The notes: generated by a model from the sequence alone, not told the origin. A stretch of DNA of 64,000 nucleotides from Streptomyces globosus (GCF_003325375.1 NZ_CP030862.1:5337501-5401500); one strand, 5' to 3'; counted from the first letter of the stretch, positions 31,577-40,524 are shown. A program made the numbers and translations.

Positions 31577-34500
31577 TCAGACCCCTGCCGGGGTGTGCTC
31601 GCCGGCCTCGGCGCCCTGCGGTGCGGGGACGGCCTGAAGGCGCGCCCGGCGCTTGGCCAGGCGGCGCTCCCTGCGCAGCTCGACCATGGTGTAGAGGGTC
31701 GGGACGAGGAGCAGCGTCAGCACGGTCGAGGAGACCAGGCCGCCGATCACGACGACCGCCAGGGGCTGCGAGATGAACCCGCCCTCGCCGGTCACGCCGA
31801 GCGCCATCGGCAGCAGCGCGAAGACGGTGGCGAGCGCCGTCATGAGGATGGGGCGCAGGCGGTGCCGCCCGCCCTCGACGACGGCCTCGACGACGCCGAG
31901 GCCCTGGGCCCGGTACTGGTTGACCAGGTCGATCAGGACGATCGCGTTGGTGACGACGATGCCGATGAGCATCAGCATGCCGATCATGGCAGGGACGCCC
32001 AGCGGGGTGCCGGTGGCGAGGAGCAGGCCGAGCGCGCCGGTCGCCGCGAACGGGATCGAGACGAGCAGGATCAGCGGCTGCACCAGCGACCGGAACGTGG
32101 CCACGAGCAGCATGAACACGATCGCGATGGCGGCGAGCATGGCGAGGCCGAGCTGGCCGAAGGCCTCGCTCTGGTCCTCGGAGACGCCGCCGATGCTCGC
32201 GGTGGCGCCCTCGGGGAGCTTCAGCGCGGCGATCTTGGCCTGGAGTTCCGCGCCGATCGCGCCGGTGTTGTCGCCGACCGGCCTGCCGGTGACGGTCGCG
32301 GCGCGGGCCCCGTCGATCCGGGTCATCGAGACCGGTCCGGGCACCTCCTTGACCTCGGCGACGTCGCCGAGGCGGACGCCCGGGCCGACGGGCAGCGCCT
32401 GGAGCTCGGCCAGGGTGGTCGCGGGCTGCGCCGACTTGATGACGATGTCCCGCTCGGTGCCGTCGAGCACGGCCTTGCCCGCGGGGGTGCCCCGTACGGC
32501 CTGGGCGACGACCGCGCCCAGCGCGGCCTGGTTCAGGCCGGCCTCGGCGGCCTTCGGGGTGGCGGTCACGGAGATCCGCGGCACGGACTGGGAGAGGTCG
32601 CTCTGGACGTCGGTGACGTCGTCGAGGCCCGCCATCTCGGCCTGCACCTGCTCGGCGGCCTGCGCCAGGACGGCGGCGTCGCCGGCCTTGACGACCACGC
32701 TGAGGTTCTGGCTGCCGAAGCCGCCGCCCGCGGAGATGCCCGTGTCGCCGATGCCGTCGAGCTTCGCGAGGGCGTCCTCGATCCGCTTCTTGACGTCCTC
32801 GCTCTCGCCGGCGTCGTCCAGGACGACCTGGAAGGTGGCCTGGTTGGAGCCGGTGCCGCCGCCGAAGGCAGCCAGGAAGCCGGAGGAGCCGACGGTGACC
32901 TGGTGGTCCTTGACGCCCTCGACGCCGTCGAGGGCCTTCTCCACCCGGCGGCTCGCCTCGTCGGAGGCGGCCAGGGAAGTACCGGCGGGCAGCTGCTGCT
33001 TGACGGTCAGGACGGCCTGGTCGCCTTGGTCGAAGAAGTTCGTCTTCAGCAGCGGGGTCATGCCGAGGGTCGCGACGAAGACGACGGCGGCCAGCACGAG
33101 GGTGGCCGCCCGGCGCCGGGTGACCAGGCCCAGGGCGCGGACGTAGCCGCGCTGGAGGCGGCTGTTCGCCTCCTTCTCCTCGGCCTCGCGGCGGGCCCGC
33201 TCGGCGCTCGCGGCGTCCCCGGCGCTCACGCCCTTCGGTGCGCGCAGGAACCAGTACGAGAGCACGGGGACGACCGTCAGCGACACCAGCAGCGAGGCCA
33301 GCAGGGCTGCGGCGACGGTGAGCGAGAAGGGTCCGAAGAACTCGCCGACCATGCCGCCGACGAGGCCGATCGGCACGAAGACGGCGACCGTGGTGAGCGT
33401 GGAGGAGGTGACCGCCCCGGCCACCTCCCTGACGGCGGTGAGGATGGCCGCCTCGCGCTCCTCGCCGTAGCCGAGGTGGCGCTTGATGTTCTCCAGGACG
33501 ACGATCGAGTCGTCGACGACGCGGCCGATCGCGATGGTCAGGGCGCCGAGGGTGAGCATGTTCAGCGACAGGTCGCGGGTCCACAGCACGATCAGCGCGA
33601 GGACGACGGACAGCGGGATGGAGACCGCGGTGACGAGCGTCGAGCGCAGCGAGGCGAGGAAGACCAGGATCACCACGACGGCGAAGAGCAGGCCGAGCAG
33701 GCCTTCGGTGGTGAGGCTGGAGATGGACTGGGCGACCGGCGGGCCCTGGTCGGCGACGACGGTCAGCTCGGCTCCGGAGCCGAGCGAGGCGCGCAGCTCG
33801 GGCAGCTTCTCCTCGACGGCCTCGGAGATGGCGACGGCGCTGCCGTCCTTGTCCATGGTCAGCACCAGGGCGAGGCTGGGCTTGCCGTTGGTGCGGGTGA
33901 GGGAGACGGGCTTGGCGGGCTCCTGCCGGACGGCGGCGACGTCGCCGAGGCGGACGGCCGGCTTGCCGGGTCCCGCGGTCAGGCGGAGCTCCTCCAGCTG
34001 GGCGACGGAGGTGTGGCCGCTGCCGACGCGGACGGTCCGGTTCCTGCCCTGCTCGTCGAAGGAGCCGGCGGGGACGGTCGCGCCGCCCGCCTGGAGCCCC
34101 TGCGCGAGGACGGCGCCGTCGAGGCCGGCCGCGGCGAGGCGCGCGGGATCGGGGGTGACGGTGACCTGGAGTTCCCGGGCGCCGTCGACGGTGACCTGGC
34201 CGACGCCCTTGATGTCCTCCAGGACGGGGACGACGGTGCGGCCGAGCTGGTCGGCGAGGGCCTGCTGGTCTTTGTCGGAGGTGACGGCGAGGACGACGGT
34301 CGGGATGTCGTCGGTGGAGCCGGCGACGACCTGCGGGTCGACCTCGGAGGGCAGCCGGACGCGGGCCCGGTTCACGGCCTGCTGGACGTCGGCGACGAGC
34401 TGCTTGGTGCCCGCGTCGCCGTAGTCGAAGGTGGCCATGATGAGGGCGTTGCCCTCGCTGGCGGTGGAGGTGATGCCGGTGATGCCGTCGACGCCCTTGA

Positions 34501-34714
34501 GGGTGGCCTCGATGGGCTCGACGACCTGCTTCTCCACGACGTCGGGGGAGGCGCCCTGGTAGGGGGCGAGGACGGACACCATCGGCAGGTCGATGGAGGG
34601 CAGCAGCTGCTGCTTGAGCTGGGGGACGGCTATGGCGCCGAAGAGCAGCGCCGTGAGCGACACGAGGCCGATCAGCGCTCTCTGGGACAGGCTGAAGCGG
34701 GACAGCCAGGACAT
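31577..34714 (-). CDS. RND-family (HAE1-like) multidrug/efflux transporter
   Basis: A 1045-residue protein with the duplicated RND plan: TM1 followed by a large outside domain, six helices, a second outside domain and five helices. It starts MSWLSRFSLSQRALIGL. The proton-relay Asp pair is present in TM4 (LTIAIGRVVDDSIVVLENIKRHL). VVPVLSYWFL and the C-terminal half AMIGMLMLIGIVVTNAIVLID are typical. A full AcrB-type protein in a Gram-positive has no outer-membrane channel to dock with, so it probably exports to the outside directly or handles lipids. No membrane-fusion partner is adjacent. Confidence 0.9.
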   Translation of the reverse strand: MSWLSRFSLSQRALIGLVSLTALLFGAIAVPQLKQQLLPSIDLPMVSVLAPYQGASPDVVEKQVVEPIEATLKGVDGITGITSTASEGNALIMATFDYGDAGTKQLVADVQQAVNRARVRLPSEVDPQVVAGSTDDIPTVVLAVTSDKDQQALADQLGRTVVPVLEDIKGVGQVTVDGARELQVTVTPDPARLAAAGLDGAVLAQGLQAGGATVPAGSFDEQGRNRTVRVGSGHTSVAQLEELRLTAGPGKPAVRLGDVAAVRQEPAKPVSLTRTNGKPSLALVLTMDKDGSAVAISEAVEEKLPELRASLGSGAELTVVADQGPPVAQSISSLTTEGLLGLLFAVVVILVFLASLRSTLVTAVSIPLSVVLALIVLWTRDLSLNMLTLGALTIAIGRVVDDSIVVLENIKRHLGYGEEREAAILTAVREVAGAVTSSTLTTVAVFVPIGLVGGMVGEFFGPFSLTVAAALLASLLVSLTVVPVLSYWFLRAPKGVSAGDAASAERARREAEEKEANSRLQRGYVRALGLVTRRRAATLVLAAVVFVATLGMTPLLKTNFFDQGDQAVLTVKQQLPAGTSLAASDEASRRVEKALDGVEGVKDHQVTVGSSGFLAAFGGGTGSNQATFQVVLDDAGESEDVKKRIEDALAKLDGIGDTGISAGGGFGSQNLSVVVKAGDAAVLAQAAEQVQAEMAGLDDVTDVQSDLSQSVPRISVTATPKAAEAGLNQAALGAVVAQAVRGTPAGKAVLDGTERDIVIKSAQPATTLAELQALPVGPGVRLGDVAEVKEVPGPVSMTRIDGARAATVTGRPVGDNTGAIGAELQAKIAALKLPEGATASIGGVSEDQSEAFGQLGLAMLAAIAIVFMLLVATFRSLVQPLILLVSIPFAATGALGLLLATGTPLGVPAMIGMLMLIGIVVTNAIVLIDLVNQYRAQGLGVVEAVVEGGRHRLRPILMTALATVFALLPMALGVTGEGGFISQPLAVVVIGGLVSSTVLTLLLVPTLYTMVELRRERRLAKRRARLQAVPAPQGAEAGEHTPAGV

Positions 34715-34894
34715 GGGCGTCGGTATCTCTCTGCAGTCGGTCGGAGCGGGGCCGCACGGGCGTGCGCTGCCCACCAGCCTGCCGCCGCCGGGGCGCTGCC
34801 GCGTCGCCCCTGGGTCCTGCCTTTATGCCGCGCATACCGCGCCTGTAGTACGCGCCCCCTACTGCGGACGGCGGCCCCCGCGGCCGCGGCCCAG

Positions 34895-35596
34895 CTACTC
34901 GCTGCGGGGCCGGACCAGTCCCGACTCGTAGGCGACGACGACCAGCTGGGCGCGGTCGCGGGCGCCGAGCTTGGCCATGGCCCGGTTGACGTGCGTCTTG
35001 ACGGTGAGCGGGCTGACCTGGAGCCGGCCGGCGATCCCGTCGTTGGACAGGCCCGCGGCGACGTGGACGAGGACTTCCCGCTCGCGGCCGGTCAGCGCGG
35101 CGAGCCGCTCGGCGTGCCCGCCGGCCGGGGCCGCGGGGTCGGCTCCGCCGCCCTGCGCGAGGAAGGTGGCGATGAGCCCTTTGGTGGCGGCCGGGGAGAG
35201 CAGCGCCTCGCCGGCGGCGGCGACGCGGATGGCGTTGAGCAGCTCGTCCGGTTCTGCGCCCTTGCCGAGGAAGCCGGAGGCCCCGGCCCGCAGGGCCGCG
35301 GCGACGTACTCGTCGACCTCGAAGGTGGTGAGCATGACGACGCGGACGGCGGCGAGATCCGGGTCCCCGCTGATCAGGCGGGTGGCGGCGAGGCCGTCGG
35401 TGCCGGGCATCCGGATGTCCATCAGCACGACGTCGGGCAGCGTCTCGCGGGCCCGCTCGTAGGCCTGGGCGCCGTCGCCGGCCTCGCCGACGACCTCCAT
35501 GTCGGGTTCGGAGTCGACGAGCACGCGGAACGCGCTGCGCAGCAGGGCCTGGTCGTCGGCGAGGAGCACCCGGATGGGTGTCGGCGTCTCTTCCAC
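34895..35596 (-). CDS. NarL/LuxR-type response regulator (orphan)
   Basis: A 233-residue regulator. The receiver domain has acidic D14-D15, phospho-acceptor D60 (LMDIRMPG), the Thr of VVMLTTF and the Lys of FLGKGA. The C-terminal LuxR helix-turn-helix has LTGREREVLVHVAAGLSNDGIAGRL and VKTHVNRAMAKL. No sensor kinase is adjacent. It is 180 bases upstream of the RND exporter gene and transcribed toward it, so it may control that gene. TAGGGT lies 6 bases before the GTG. Confidence 0.93.
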   Translation of the reverse strand: MEETPTPIRVLLADDQALLRSAFRVLVDSEPDMEVVGEAGDGAQAYERARETLPDVVLMDIRMPGTDGLAATRLISGDPDLAAVRVVMLTTFEVDEYVAAALRAGASGFLGKGAEPDELLNAIRVAAAGEALLSPAATKGLIATFLAQGGGADPAAPAGGHAERLAALTGREREVLVHVAAGLSNDGIAGRLQVSPLTVKTHVNRAMAKLGARDRAQLVVVAYESGLVRPRSE

Positions 35597-35602
35597 GGCC
35601 CG

Positions 35603-35608
35603 ACCCTA
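35603..35608 (-). promoter_or_regulatory. candidate -10 box of the response-regulator gene
   Basis: TAGGGT on the minus strand, 6-base spacer to the GTG. Confidence 0.5.
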
Positions 35609-35642
35609 CGTGCCCGTACGCGCCCGGGGGCCGCCGGGGCGG

Positions 35643-36488
35643 TCAGCCGAGGGCGAGGACGACCAGCGCGGTTGTCGCGGCGGTCTCGGCGACGGCGCCG
35701 AAGACGTCGCCGGTGACCCCGCCGAAGCGCCGCACGCACCGGCGCAGCAGCACTTCCGCGACGGCCAGCGCGGCGGCCACGGCGGCCGCGGCGCGGACGG
35801 CGGCCAGGGCTCCTGCGGGGGCGGCGGCCGCCGCGGCGAGGACGGCGACCGCGGCCGCGGCCAGGACGGCCGTGTGGCGCGGCACGACTCCGGCGACGGC
35901 GGCCCCGAGCCCGTCCGGGCGCGCGGGCGGGATCCCGCCGCGGGAGGCCAGTGTCATGGCGAGGCGGGCGGCGGTGCCGGCGGTGGCGGCGGCGAGGGCG
36001 CCGCGGGCCCAGCCCTCGGCGAAGGCGTCGGCGAGGGCCCCGGCCTGGAGGAGCAGGAGCAGCAGCAGTGCGACCACCCCGAACGGGCCGATGTCGGACC
36101 GCTTCATGATGCGCAGCGCCTCGGCGGCCGGTTTGGCGCTGCCCAGGCCGTCGGCGGTGTCGGCGAGGCCGTCCAGGTGCAGGCCGCGGGTCAGGGCGGC
36201 GGGGACGGTGACCGCCGCGGCCGCGGCGAGGAGCGGGCCGCCGCCGAGCAGCGCGAGGGCCGTTCCCGCGGCGGCGGCGGCCGTGCCGACGACGAGCCCG
36301 GCGAGCGGCGCGCAGGCCATGCCGGTGCGGGCCGCGGGCCGGTCCCAGCGGGTGATGCGGACGGGCAGCACGGTGAGCGTGCCGAAGGCGAAGCGGAGCC
36401 CGTCGCCGAGCGCGGCGCGCTCCTGCGGGGGTGCGGGCCGGGGCGGCGGGGACGGGTCGCCGGCGGGGTCTGTCACGGGATCGGTCAT
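35643..36488 (-). CDS. cobS: adenosylcobinamide-GDP ribazoletransferase
   Basis: A 281-residue polytopic membrane enzyme that joins adenosylcobinamide-GDP to alpha-ribazole in the last steps of B12 assembly. The family signature GLHLDGLADTADGLGS, with metal-binding Asp residues, and IMKRSDIGPFG are present, followed by Ala/Val-rich helices. Other nucleotide-loop genes cobU and cobT lie 4-6 kb away on the other strand. TAGCGT lies 8 bases before the ATG. Confidence 0.94.
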   Translation of the reverse strand: MTDPVTDPAGDPSPPPRPAPPQERAALGDGLRFAFGTLTVLPVRITRWDRPAARTGMACAPLAGLVVGTAAAAAGTALALLGGGPLLAAAAAVTVPAALTRGLHLDGLADTADGLGSAKPAAEALRIMKRSDIGPFGVVALLLLLLLQAGALADAFAEGWARGALAAATAGTAARLAMTLASRGGIPPARPDGLGAAVAGVVPRHTAVLAAAAVAVLAAAAAAPAGALAAVRAAAAVAAALAVAEVLLRRCVRRFGGVTGDVFGAVAETAATTALVVLALG

Positions 36489-36496
36489 CGGCGGGA

Positions 36497-36502
36497 ACGC
36501 TA
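36497..36502 (-). promoter_or_regulatory. candidate -10 box of cobS
   Basis: TAGCGT on the minus strand, 8-base spacer to the ATG. No cobalamin riboswitch fits in the 69-base gap. Confidence 0.45.
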
Positions 36503-36557
36503 CCCGCTGCCCGCGGCAGCGACTTGCCCGAGGGGCCCGGACCGCGAAGCTGGTGTC

Positions 36558-37340
36558 ATGGGTCCTTGGTGGTACCGGAACATCATCGAGCCGGGGAAGC
36601 TGCCCCTGCTCCTCGCGCTGCTGGCGTTCATCCTGTCGTTCCTGGTCACCCGGGTCATCACGCGCCTGATCCGGGCGGGGCGCGGGCCGTTCGGGAACAT
36701 CACGCCGGGCGGGCTGCACGTCCACCACGTGGTGCCGGGGGTGATCCTGGTGGTCATCGGCGGGTTCGGGGCGATCGCCAGCGGCGCGCACGGCTTCGGG
36801 TCGCTGCTGTCGGCCGTCGTCTTCGGGCTGGGGGCGGGCCTGGTCCTGGACGAGTTCGCGCTGATCCTGCACCTGGACGACGTCTACTGGAGCGAGCAGG
36901 GCCGCAAGAGCGTGGAGGTCGTGGTGCTGACGGCCGCGCTGGTCGGGCTGGTGCTGGCCGGCTTCCTGCCGTTCGGGGTGAACGACCTGACGACCGAGGA
37001 GCGGCAGAACCGCGGGCTCGTCGTGATGAACATGGCCGGGAACTTCTTCCTGGCGCTGGTCGCGCTGTGGAAGGGCAAGGCCCGTACGGCGCTCTTCGGG
37101 ATGGTGATCCCCTTCGTGGCGCTGGTCGGCGCGGTCCGCCTGGCCCGCCCGGGGTCCCCGTACGCGCGGCGCTTCTACGCGAACCGGCCGCGGGCGCGGG
37201 CGCGGGCCGGGCTGCGGGCCTTCCACCACGACCGGCGGTGGGCGGCGCCGCGGCGCCGGTTCGAGGAGTTCATCGGCGGCGCCCCGGACCCGGCGAAGAG
37301 CGCGGCGGCGGCCGCTCCGAAGGAGCCGCCGCCGCCGTGA
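36558..37340 (+). CDS. conserved integral membrane protein
   Basis: A 260-residue protein with about five membrane helices in the first 200 residues. A basic, Ala/Pro-rich cytoplasmic tail follows (RPRARARAGLRAFHHDRRW to KEPPPP). A conserved-looking His cluster LHVHHVVPG follows the first helix, and an acidic loop (LDEFALILHLDDVYW) follows the third, a possible metal site. I cannot name the family. The ATG has no evident ribosome-binding site. It is divergent from cobS. Confidence 0.75.
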   Translation: MGPWWYRNIIEPGKLPLLLALLAFILSFLVTRVITRLIRAGRGPFGNITPGGLHVHHVVPGVILVVIGGFGAIASGAHGFGSLLSAVVFGLGAGLVLDEFALILHLDDVYWSEQGRKSVEVVVLTAALVGLVLAGFLPFGVNDLTTEERQNRGLVVMNMAGNFFLALVALWKGKARTALFGMVIPFVALVGAVRLARPGSPYARRFYANRPRARARAGLRAFHHDRRWAAPRRRFEEFIGGAPDPAKSAAAAAPKEPPPP

Positions 37341-37355
37341 GCGCAGCGGTGCGCC

Positions 37356-37634
37356 TCAGCCCGGGATCAGCCCGTCGTCGCCGAGCATCTGCCGGACCTC
37401 GTCCAGGGTGGCGTCCGGGGCGGGCAGGATCAGCTCGGACGGCTCCAGCGCGTCGTCGGGCAGCGGCTCGCCGAGCCGGCGGACGGCGTCGAGGAGCGCG
37501 CCGAGGGTGCGCCGGAAGCCGGCCTCGTCGCCGCCCTCCAGCTCCGCGAGCAGCTCGTCGTCCAGCTTGTTCAGCTCCGGGAAGTGGCCGTCCCCGATCT
37601 CGACCTGGCCTTCCCCCATGATGCGGACGATCAT
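37356..37634 (-). CDS. pspAA: PspA-associated protein PspAA
   Basis: A 92-residue acidic protein starting MIVRIMGEGQVEIGDGHF, the pattern of the PspAA family found next to PspA in actinobacteria. Two helices follow (LDDELLAELEGGDEAGFRRTL and ALLDAVRRLGE). It lies 14 bases after pspA on the same strand, so the two are co-transcribed. It is thought to modulate the PspA membrane-stress system; the mechanism is unknown. Confidence 0.88.
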   Translation of the reverse strand: MIVRIMGEGQVEIGDGHFPELNKLDDELLAELEGGDEAGFRRTLGALLDAVRRLGEPLPDDALEPSELILPAPDATLDEVRQMLGDDGLIPG

Positions 37635-37648
37635 GACGGGCCCCTGTC

Positions 37649-38446
37649 CTACTGCTTGTCGAACCGGTGCGGGCTCTGCTGCTGCTGCTGCTCGGCGCCC
37701 GGGGCGCCCCCCTCGATGGCCTGCTGCGGGGCGGAGGAGCCGCCCGCCAGCTCGGCCTTCATCCGCTGCAGCTCCAGCTCGACGTCGGTGCCGCCGGAGA
37801 GGCGGTCGAGCTCGGCCTGGATGTCGTCCTTGGAGCCGAGGCCGCTCTGGTCGTCGAGGGCGCCGGAGGCGAGCAGCTCGTCGATCGCGCCGGCGCGGGC
37901 CTGGAGCTGGGCCGTCTTGTCCTCGGCGCGCTGGATGGCGAGGCCGACGTCGCTCATCTCCTCCGAGATGCCGGAGAAGGACTCGGCGATCCGGGTCTGC
38001 GCCTGGGCGGCGGTGTAGGTGGCCTTGATGGTCTCCTTCCTGGTGCGGAAGGCGTCGACCTTGGCCTGGAGGCGCTGCGCGGCCAGCGTCAGCTTCTCCT
38101 CCTCGCCCTGGAGGGTCTCGTGCTGCACCTGGAGGTCGCCGACCTGCTGCTGGAGCGAGGCGCGGCGGGAGAGGGCCTCCCGGGCCAGGTCCTCGCGGCC
38201 CAGCGCGAGCGCCTTGCGGCCCTGGTCCTCCAGCTTCGAGGACTGGGTCTGCAGCTGGTTGAGCTGGAGCTCCAGGCGCTTGCGGGAGGTCGCCACGTCG
38301 GCGACGCCGCGGCGGACCTTCTGGAGCAGCTCCAGCTGCTTCTGGTAGGAGTAGTCGAGGGTTTCGCGCGGGTCCTCGGCCCGGTCAAGGGCCTTGTTCG
38401 CCTTCGCGCGGAAGATCATCCCCATACGCTTCATGACACCGCTCAT
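37649..38446 (-). CDS. pspA: phage shock protein A homologue (PspA/IM30/Vipp1)
   Basis: A 265-residue, almost entirely helical ESCRT-III-like protein that coats and protects the inner membrane. The N-terminal amphipathic start (MKRMGMIFRAKANKALDRAEDP) binds lipid, and long coiled coils follow. The C-terminus adds a Gln/Pro/Gly-rich tail (EQQQQQSPHRF) not found in E. coli PspA. The start is the first ATG (MSGVMKRMG); the second, 12 bases on, is possible. There is no PspF-like activator here; stress control differs in actinobacteria. Confidence 0.94.
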   Translation of the reverse strand: MSGVMKRMGMIFRAKANKALDRAEDPRETLDYSYQKQLELLQKVRRGVADVATSRKRLELQLNQLQTQSSKLEDQGRKALALGREDLAREALSRRASLQQQVGDLQVQHETLQGEEEKLTLAAQRLQAKVDAFRTRKETIKATYTAAQAQTRIAESFSGISEEMSDVGLAIQRAEDKTAQLQARAGAIDELLASGALDDQSGLGSKDDIQAELDRLSGGTDVELELQRMKAELAGGSSAPQQAIEGGAPGAEQQQQQSPHRFDKQ

Positions 38447-38709
38447 GGGCTTCGCGCGCCCCCTTCTGACGGACTTCGCTCCAGACGACCAACAAGACCC
38501 ACAGTACGGGCCCTGTCTCCATTACCGCACTGTTCGTGAGCGGATGCGCTCCTCCTCCAGGACGACTGTGCCCTGCTCCCGGTAGGGCGTGAGGATGAGA
38601 CGCGCCCCGGGGGCGGGCCCCGGTCCGCCGCACGGACCCTGCACTGGTCCAGACGCCCGCCGTTGCCGGATCGTTCCCCGTCAGGGTGGGGCAGCAGTCG
38701 CCGACCACG

Positions 38710-38715
38710 TACGCT
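38710..38715 (+). promoter_or_regulatory. candidate -10 box of the DUF3043-like gene
   Basis: TACGCT, 8 bases before the GTG at 38724, which is followed by the family-typical FGSRSSKEE. Confidence 0.5.
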
Positions 38716-38723
38716 TGGGTTTT

Positions 38724-39323
38724 GTGTTTGGTAGCCGTTCCTCCAAGGAAGAGAAGGCCGCCGCCGCCGACAAGGTGAGCGCCGAGTCCTCGCAGCCCCG
38801 TGACCCGCAGGCCCCCAAGGGCCGCCCGACGCCGAAGCGCGCCGTCGCGCAGTCGCAGCGCAAGGCCGTGGTGGCCTCGACCGGCAACCGCAAGGAGGAC
38901 ATGCGGCGCGCCCGCGAGCGCCGCCGCGTCGAGTTGGCCAGGCAGCGCGAGGCCCTGGCCAACGGTGACGAGCGCTACCTGCCGGCCCGTGACAAGGGGC
39001 CCGTGCGCCGCTTCGTCCGCGACTTCGTCGACTCCCGCTTCTCCGTCGCCGAGATGTTCCTGCCGCTCGCAGTGATCATCCTCGTGCTGAGCATGGTGCG
39101 GGTCCCGTCGATCCAGAACGCCGCGCTGCTGCTGTGGCTCGCCGTGATCGCCCTGATCATCGTCGACTCGGTGGCCCTCGCGTTCCGCCTGCGCAAGGCG
39201 CTGAACGAGCGCTTCGCGGACCAGCCGCGCCGCGGCGCGGTCGCCTACGGCCTGATGCGCACGCTCCAGATGCGCCGCCTCCGGCTGCCGAAGCCGCAGG
39301 TCAAGCGCGGGGAACGGCCCTGA
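38724..39323 (+). CDS. DUF3043-like membrane protein
   Basis: A 199-residue protein. The first 90 residues are charged and disordered (KGRPTPKR, then REDMRRARERRR-like basic stretches). Two membrane helices follow (about 110-130 and 133-152), then a basic C-terminal tail (MRTLQMRRLRLPKPQVKRG). This is the layout of the actinobacterial DUF3043 family, with no known function. GTG is chosen because it yields the family start and lies at the right distance from the -10 box. The stop overlaps the methyltransferase start. Confidence 0.82.
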   Translation: MFGSRSSKEEKAAAADKVSAESSQPRDPQAPKGRPTPKRAVAQSQRKAVVASTGNRKEDMRRARERRRVELARQREALANGDERYLPARDKGPVRRFVRDFVDSRFSVAEMFLPLAVIILVLSMVRVPSIQNAALLLWLAVIALIIVDSVALAFRLRKALNERFADQPRRGAVAYGLMRTLQMRRLRLPKPQVKRGERP

Positions 39324-40132
39324 GCGCACGGCCGTCCGGAGCGTCGGGGGACGGCTTCGCGGGGGGAGCCCGGCTGTGGCTGGAGGGCCTGGGAGGACTG
39401 CGCAACGCCGTCCGCCAGGAACTCGTGGGCCGGCAGGTCGACGAGCAGATCGTGCAGCGCTTCCCCGTGGGGCAGCGGCTGCGCGTGCTGGACGTCGGCA
39501 TGGGCCAGGGCACCCAGGCGCTGCGTCTCGCCCGCGCCGGGCACCGGGTGACGGGTCTGGAGAAGGACCCCGGCATGCTGGAGGTCGCCCGCGAGGCGCT
39601 CTCCGCGGAACCCGCCGGGATCCAGGAGCGGGTCCGGCTCCTGGAGGGCGACGGCCGGGAGACCGGCGCGCACTTCACGCCGGGCAGCTTCGACGTCGTG
39701 CTGTGCCACGGCGTACTGATGTACGTGCCCGAGCCGGACGCCATGCTCGCCGGGCTGGCCCGGATGCTGGCCCCGGGCGGACTGCTGTCCCTCCTCGTGC
39801 GCAACGGCGACGCGCTCGCCATGCGCCCCGGGCTGGACGGCGACTGGCCGGGTGCGCTCGCCGCGTTCGACTCCGTCGACTACACCAACCGGCTCGGCCT
39901 GGAGGTCCGCGCGGACCGGCTGTCCGACCTGACGGGCACCCTGTCCGGGATCGGCGCCCCGCTCCAGGCCTGGTACGGGGTGCGCGTCTTCACCGACGGC
40001 ACCGAGGCGGGCGGGACGCTCCCGCCGGAGGAGGAGCTCGACCGGCTCCTGGCCGCCGAGGACCGCGCCGGCCGGACCGACCCGTACCGCGGTGTGGCGG
40101 CGCTGCTCCACCTGTGCGGCGTCCGCGGCTGA
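39320..40132 (+). CDS. class I SAM-dependent methyltransferase, apparent CTG start
   Basis: A 270-residue enzyme with SAM-binding motif VLDVGMGQGTQALRLA, acidic motif II region (VTGLEKDPGM), FDVVLCHGVLMYVPEPD and a LLSLLVRNGDALAM strand. It resembles the SmtA/CmoM-like family; the substrate is unknown. No ATG, GTG or TTG in frame fits the N-terminus. CTG at 39320 overlaps the preceding stop by four bases (CTGA) with GGGGAA about 7 bases upstream, so CTG initiation with translational coupling is the best reading. Confidence 0.85.
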   Translation: MSARPSGASGDGFAGGARLWLEGLGGLRNAVRQELVGRQVDEQIVQRFPVGQRLRVLDVGMGQGTQALRLARAGHRVTGLEKDPGMLEVAREALSAEPAGIQERVRLLEGDGRETGAHFTPGSFDVVLCHGVLMYVPEPDAMLAGLARMLAPGGLLSLLVRNGDALAMRPGLDGDWPGALAAFDSVDYTNRLGLEVRADRLSDLTGTLSGIGAPLQAWYGVRVFTDGTEAGGTLPPEEELDRLLAAEDRAGRTDPYRGVAALLHLCGVRG

Positions 40133-40162
40133 CCCGGACCGCACTCCCCTCCCCTGCACAGC

Positions 40163-40197
40163 CGTGCCCCGGGATCCGCCAGGGATCCCGGGGCACG
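40163..40197 (+). terminator. terminator after the methyltransferase
   Basis: A perfect 15-bp stem (CGTGCCCCGGGATCC) with a five-base loop. It also serves the convergent small gene at 40216. Confidence 0.85.
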
Positions 40198-40215
40198 CGT
40201 GCGTCCGCGGCCGCC

Positions 40216-40428
40216 TCAGGCGTCGAGCGCCTCGCGCAGGCTCATCGCGTACACCTCGGCGCCGCTGTCGTCCGCCAGCCTGACCCGCTCGGTGCCGCCC
40301 TCCAGCAGATCCTTCCAGTACTCGCCGATCCACGACTCCGCGTCGCCCTGCGTGGTGAACTCCTCCGGCTCCACCGCCGGCGCCGCCGGGCTGCCGTCGG
40401 CCGTCTCGAACCGCCACGTCCACGCCAT
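40216..40428 (-). CDS. small conserved protein
   Basis: A 70-residue acidic protein starting MAWTWRFETADGS, with a helix around DAESWIGEYWKDLLEGG and a short strand pair (RVRLADDSGAEVYAMSL). It resembles small Streptomyces proteins of about 70 residues that I recall only as hypothetical. The ATG has GGAGG 6 bases upstream, the best ribosome-binding site nearby. It is divergent from cobU and has no membrane segment or Cys. Confidence 0.75.
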   Translation of the reverse strand: MAWTWRFETADGSPAAPAVEPEEFTTQGDAESWIGEYWKDLLEGGTERVRLADDSGAEVYAMSLREALDA

Positions 40429-40440
40429 GTCCGCCTCCGT

Positions 40441-40462
40441 TGCTCGTCCGCTGCTCGTCCGC
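40441..40462. repeat. 11-bp direct repeat between two divergent genes
   Basis: TGCTCGTCCGC occurs twice in tandem, followed by a partial third copy (TGCTCG). It is followed by an AGTCTG/CAGACT inverted repeat (40474-40489). Together they may form the cobU control region. Confidence 0.5.
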
Positions 40463-40505
40463 TGCTCGCCTTGAGTCTGCCCGCAGACTAGCCGGGCGCG
40501 CACCA

Positions 40506-40524
40506 CTCCCGCGGACGCGGGAGG
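40506..40524 (+). promoter_or_regulatory. hairpin burying the cobU ribosome-binding site
   Basis: CTCCCGC (40506-40512), loop GGAC, GCGGGAG (40517-40523). The 3' arm holds most of the Shine-Dalgarno GGGAGG (40519-40524), 8 bases before the GTG. Folding would reduce translation. Confidence 0.5.

Noticed and set aside
31529..35716. A 1395-codon open frame on the plus strand
   Set aside because: It is antisense to the RND exporter and response-regulator genes, has Gly/Asp-rich low-complexity sequence without domains, and arises from high G+C codon bias.
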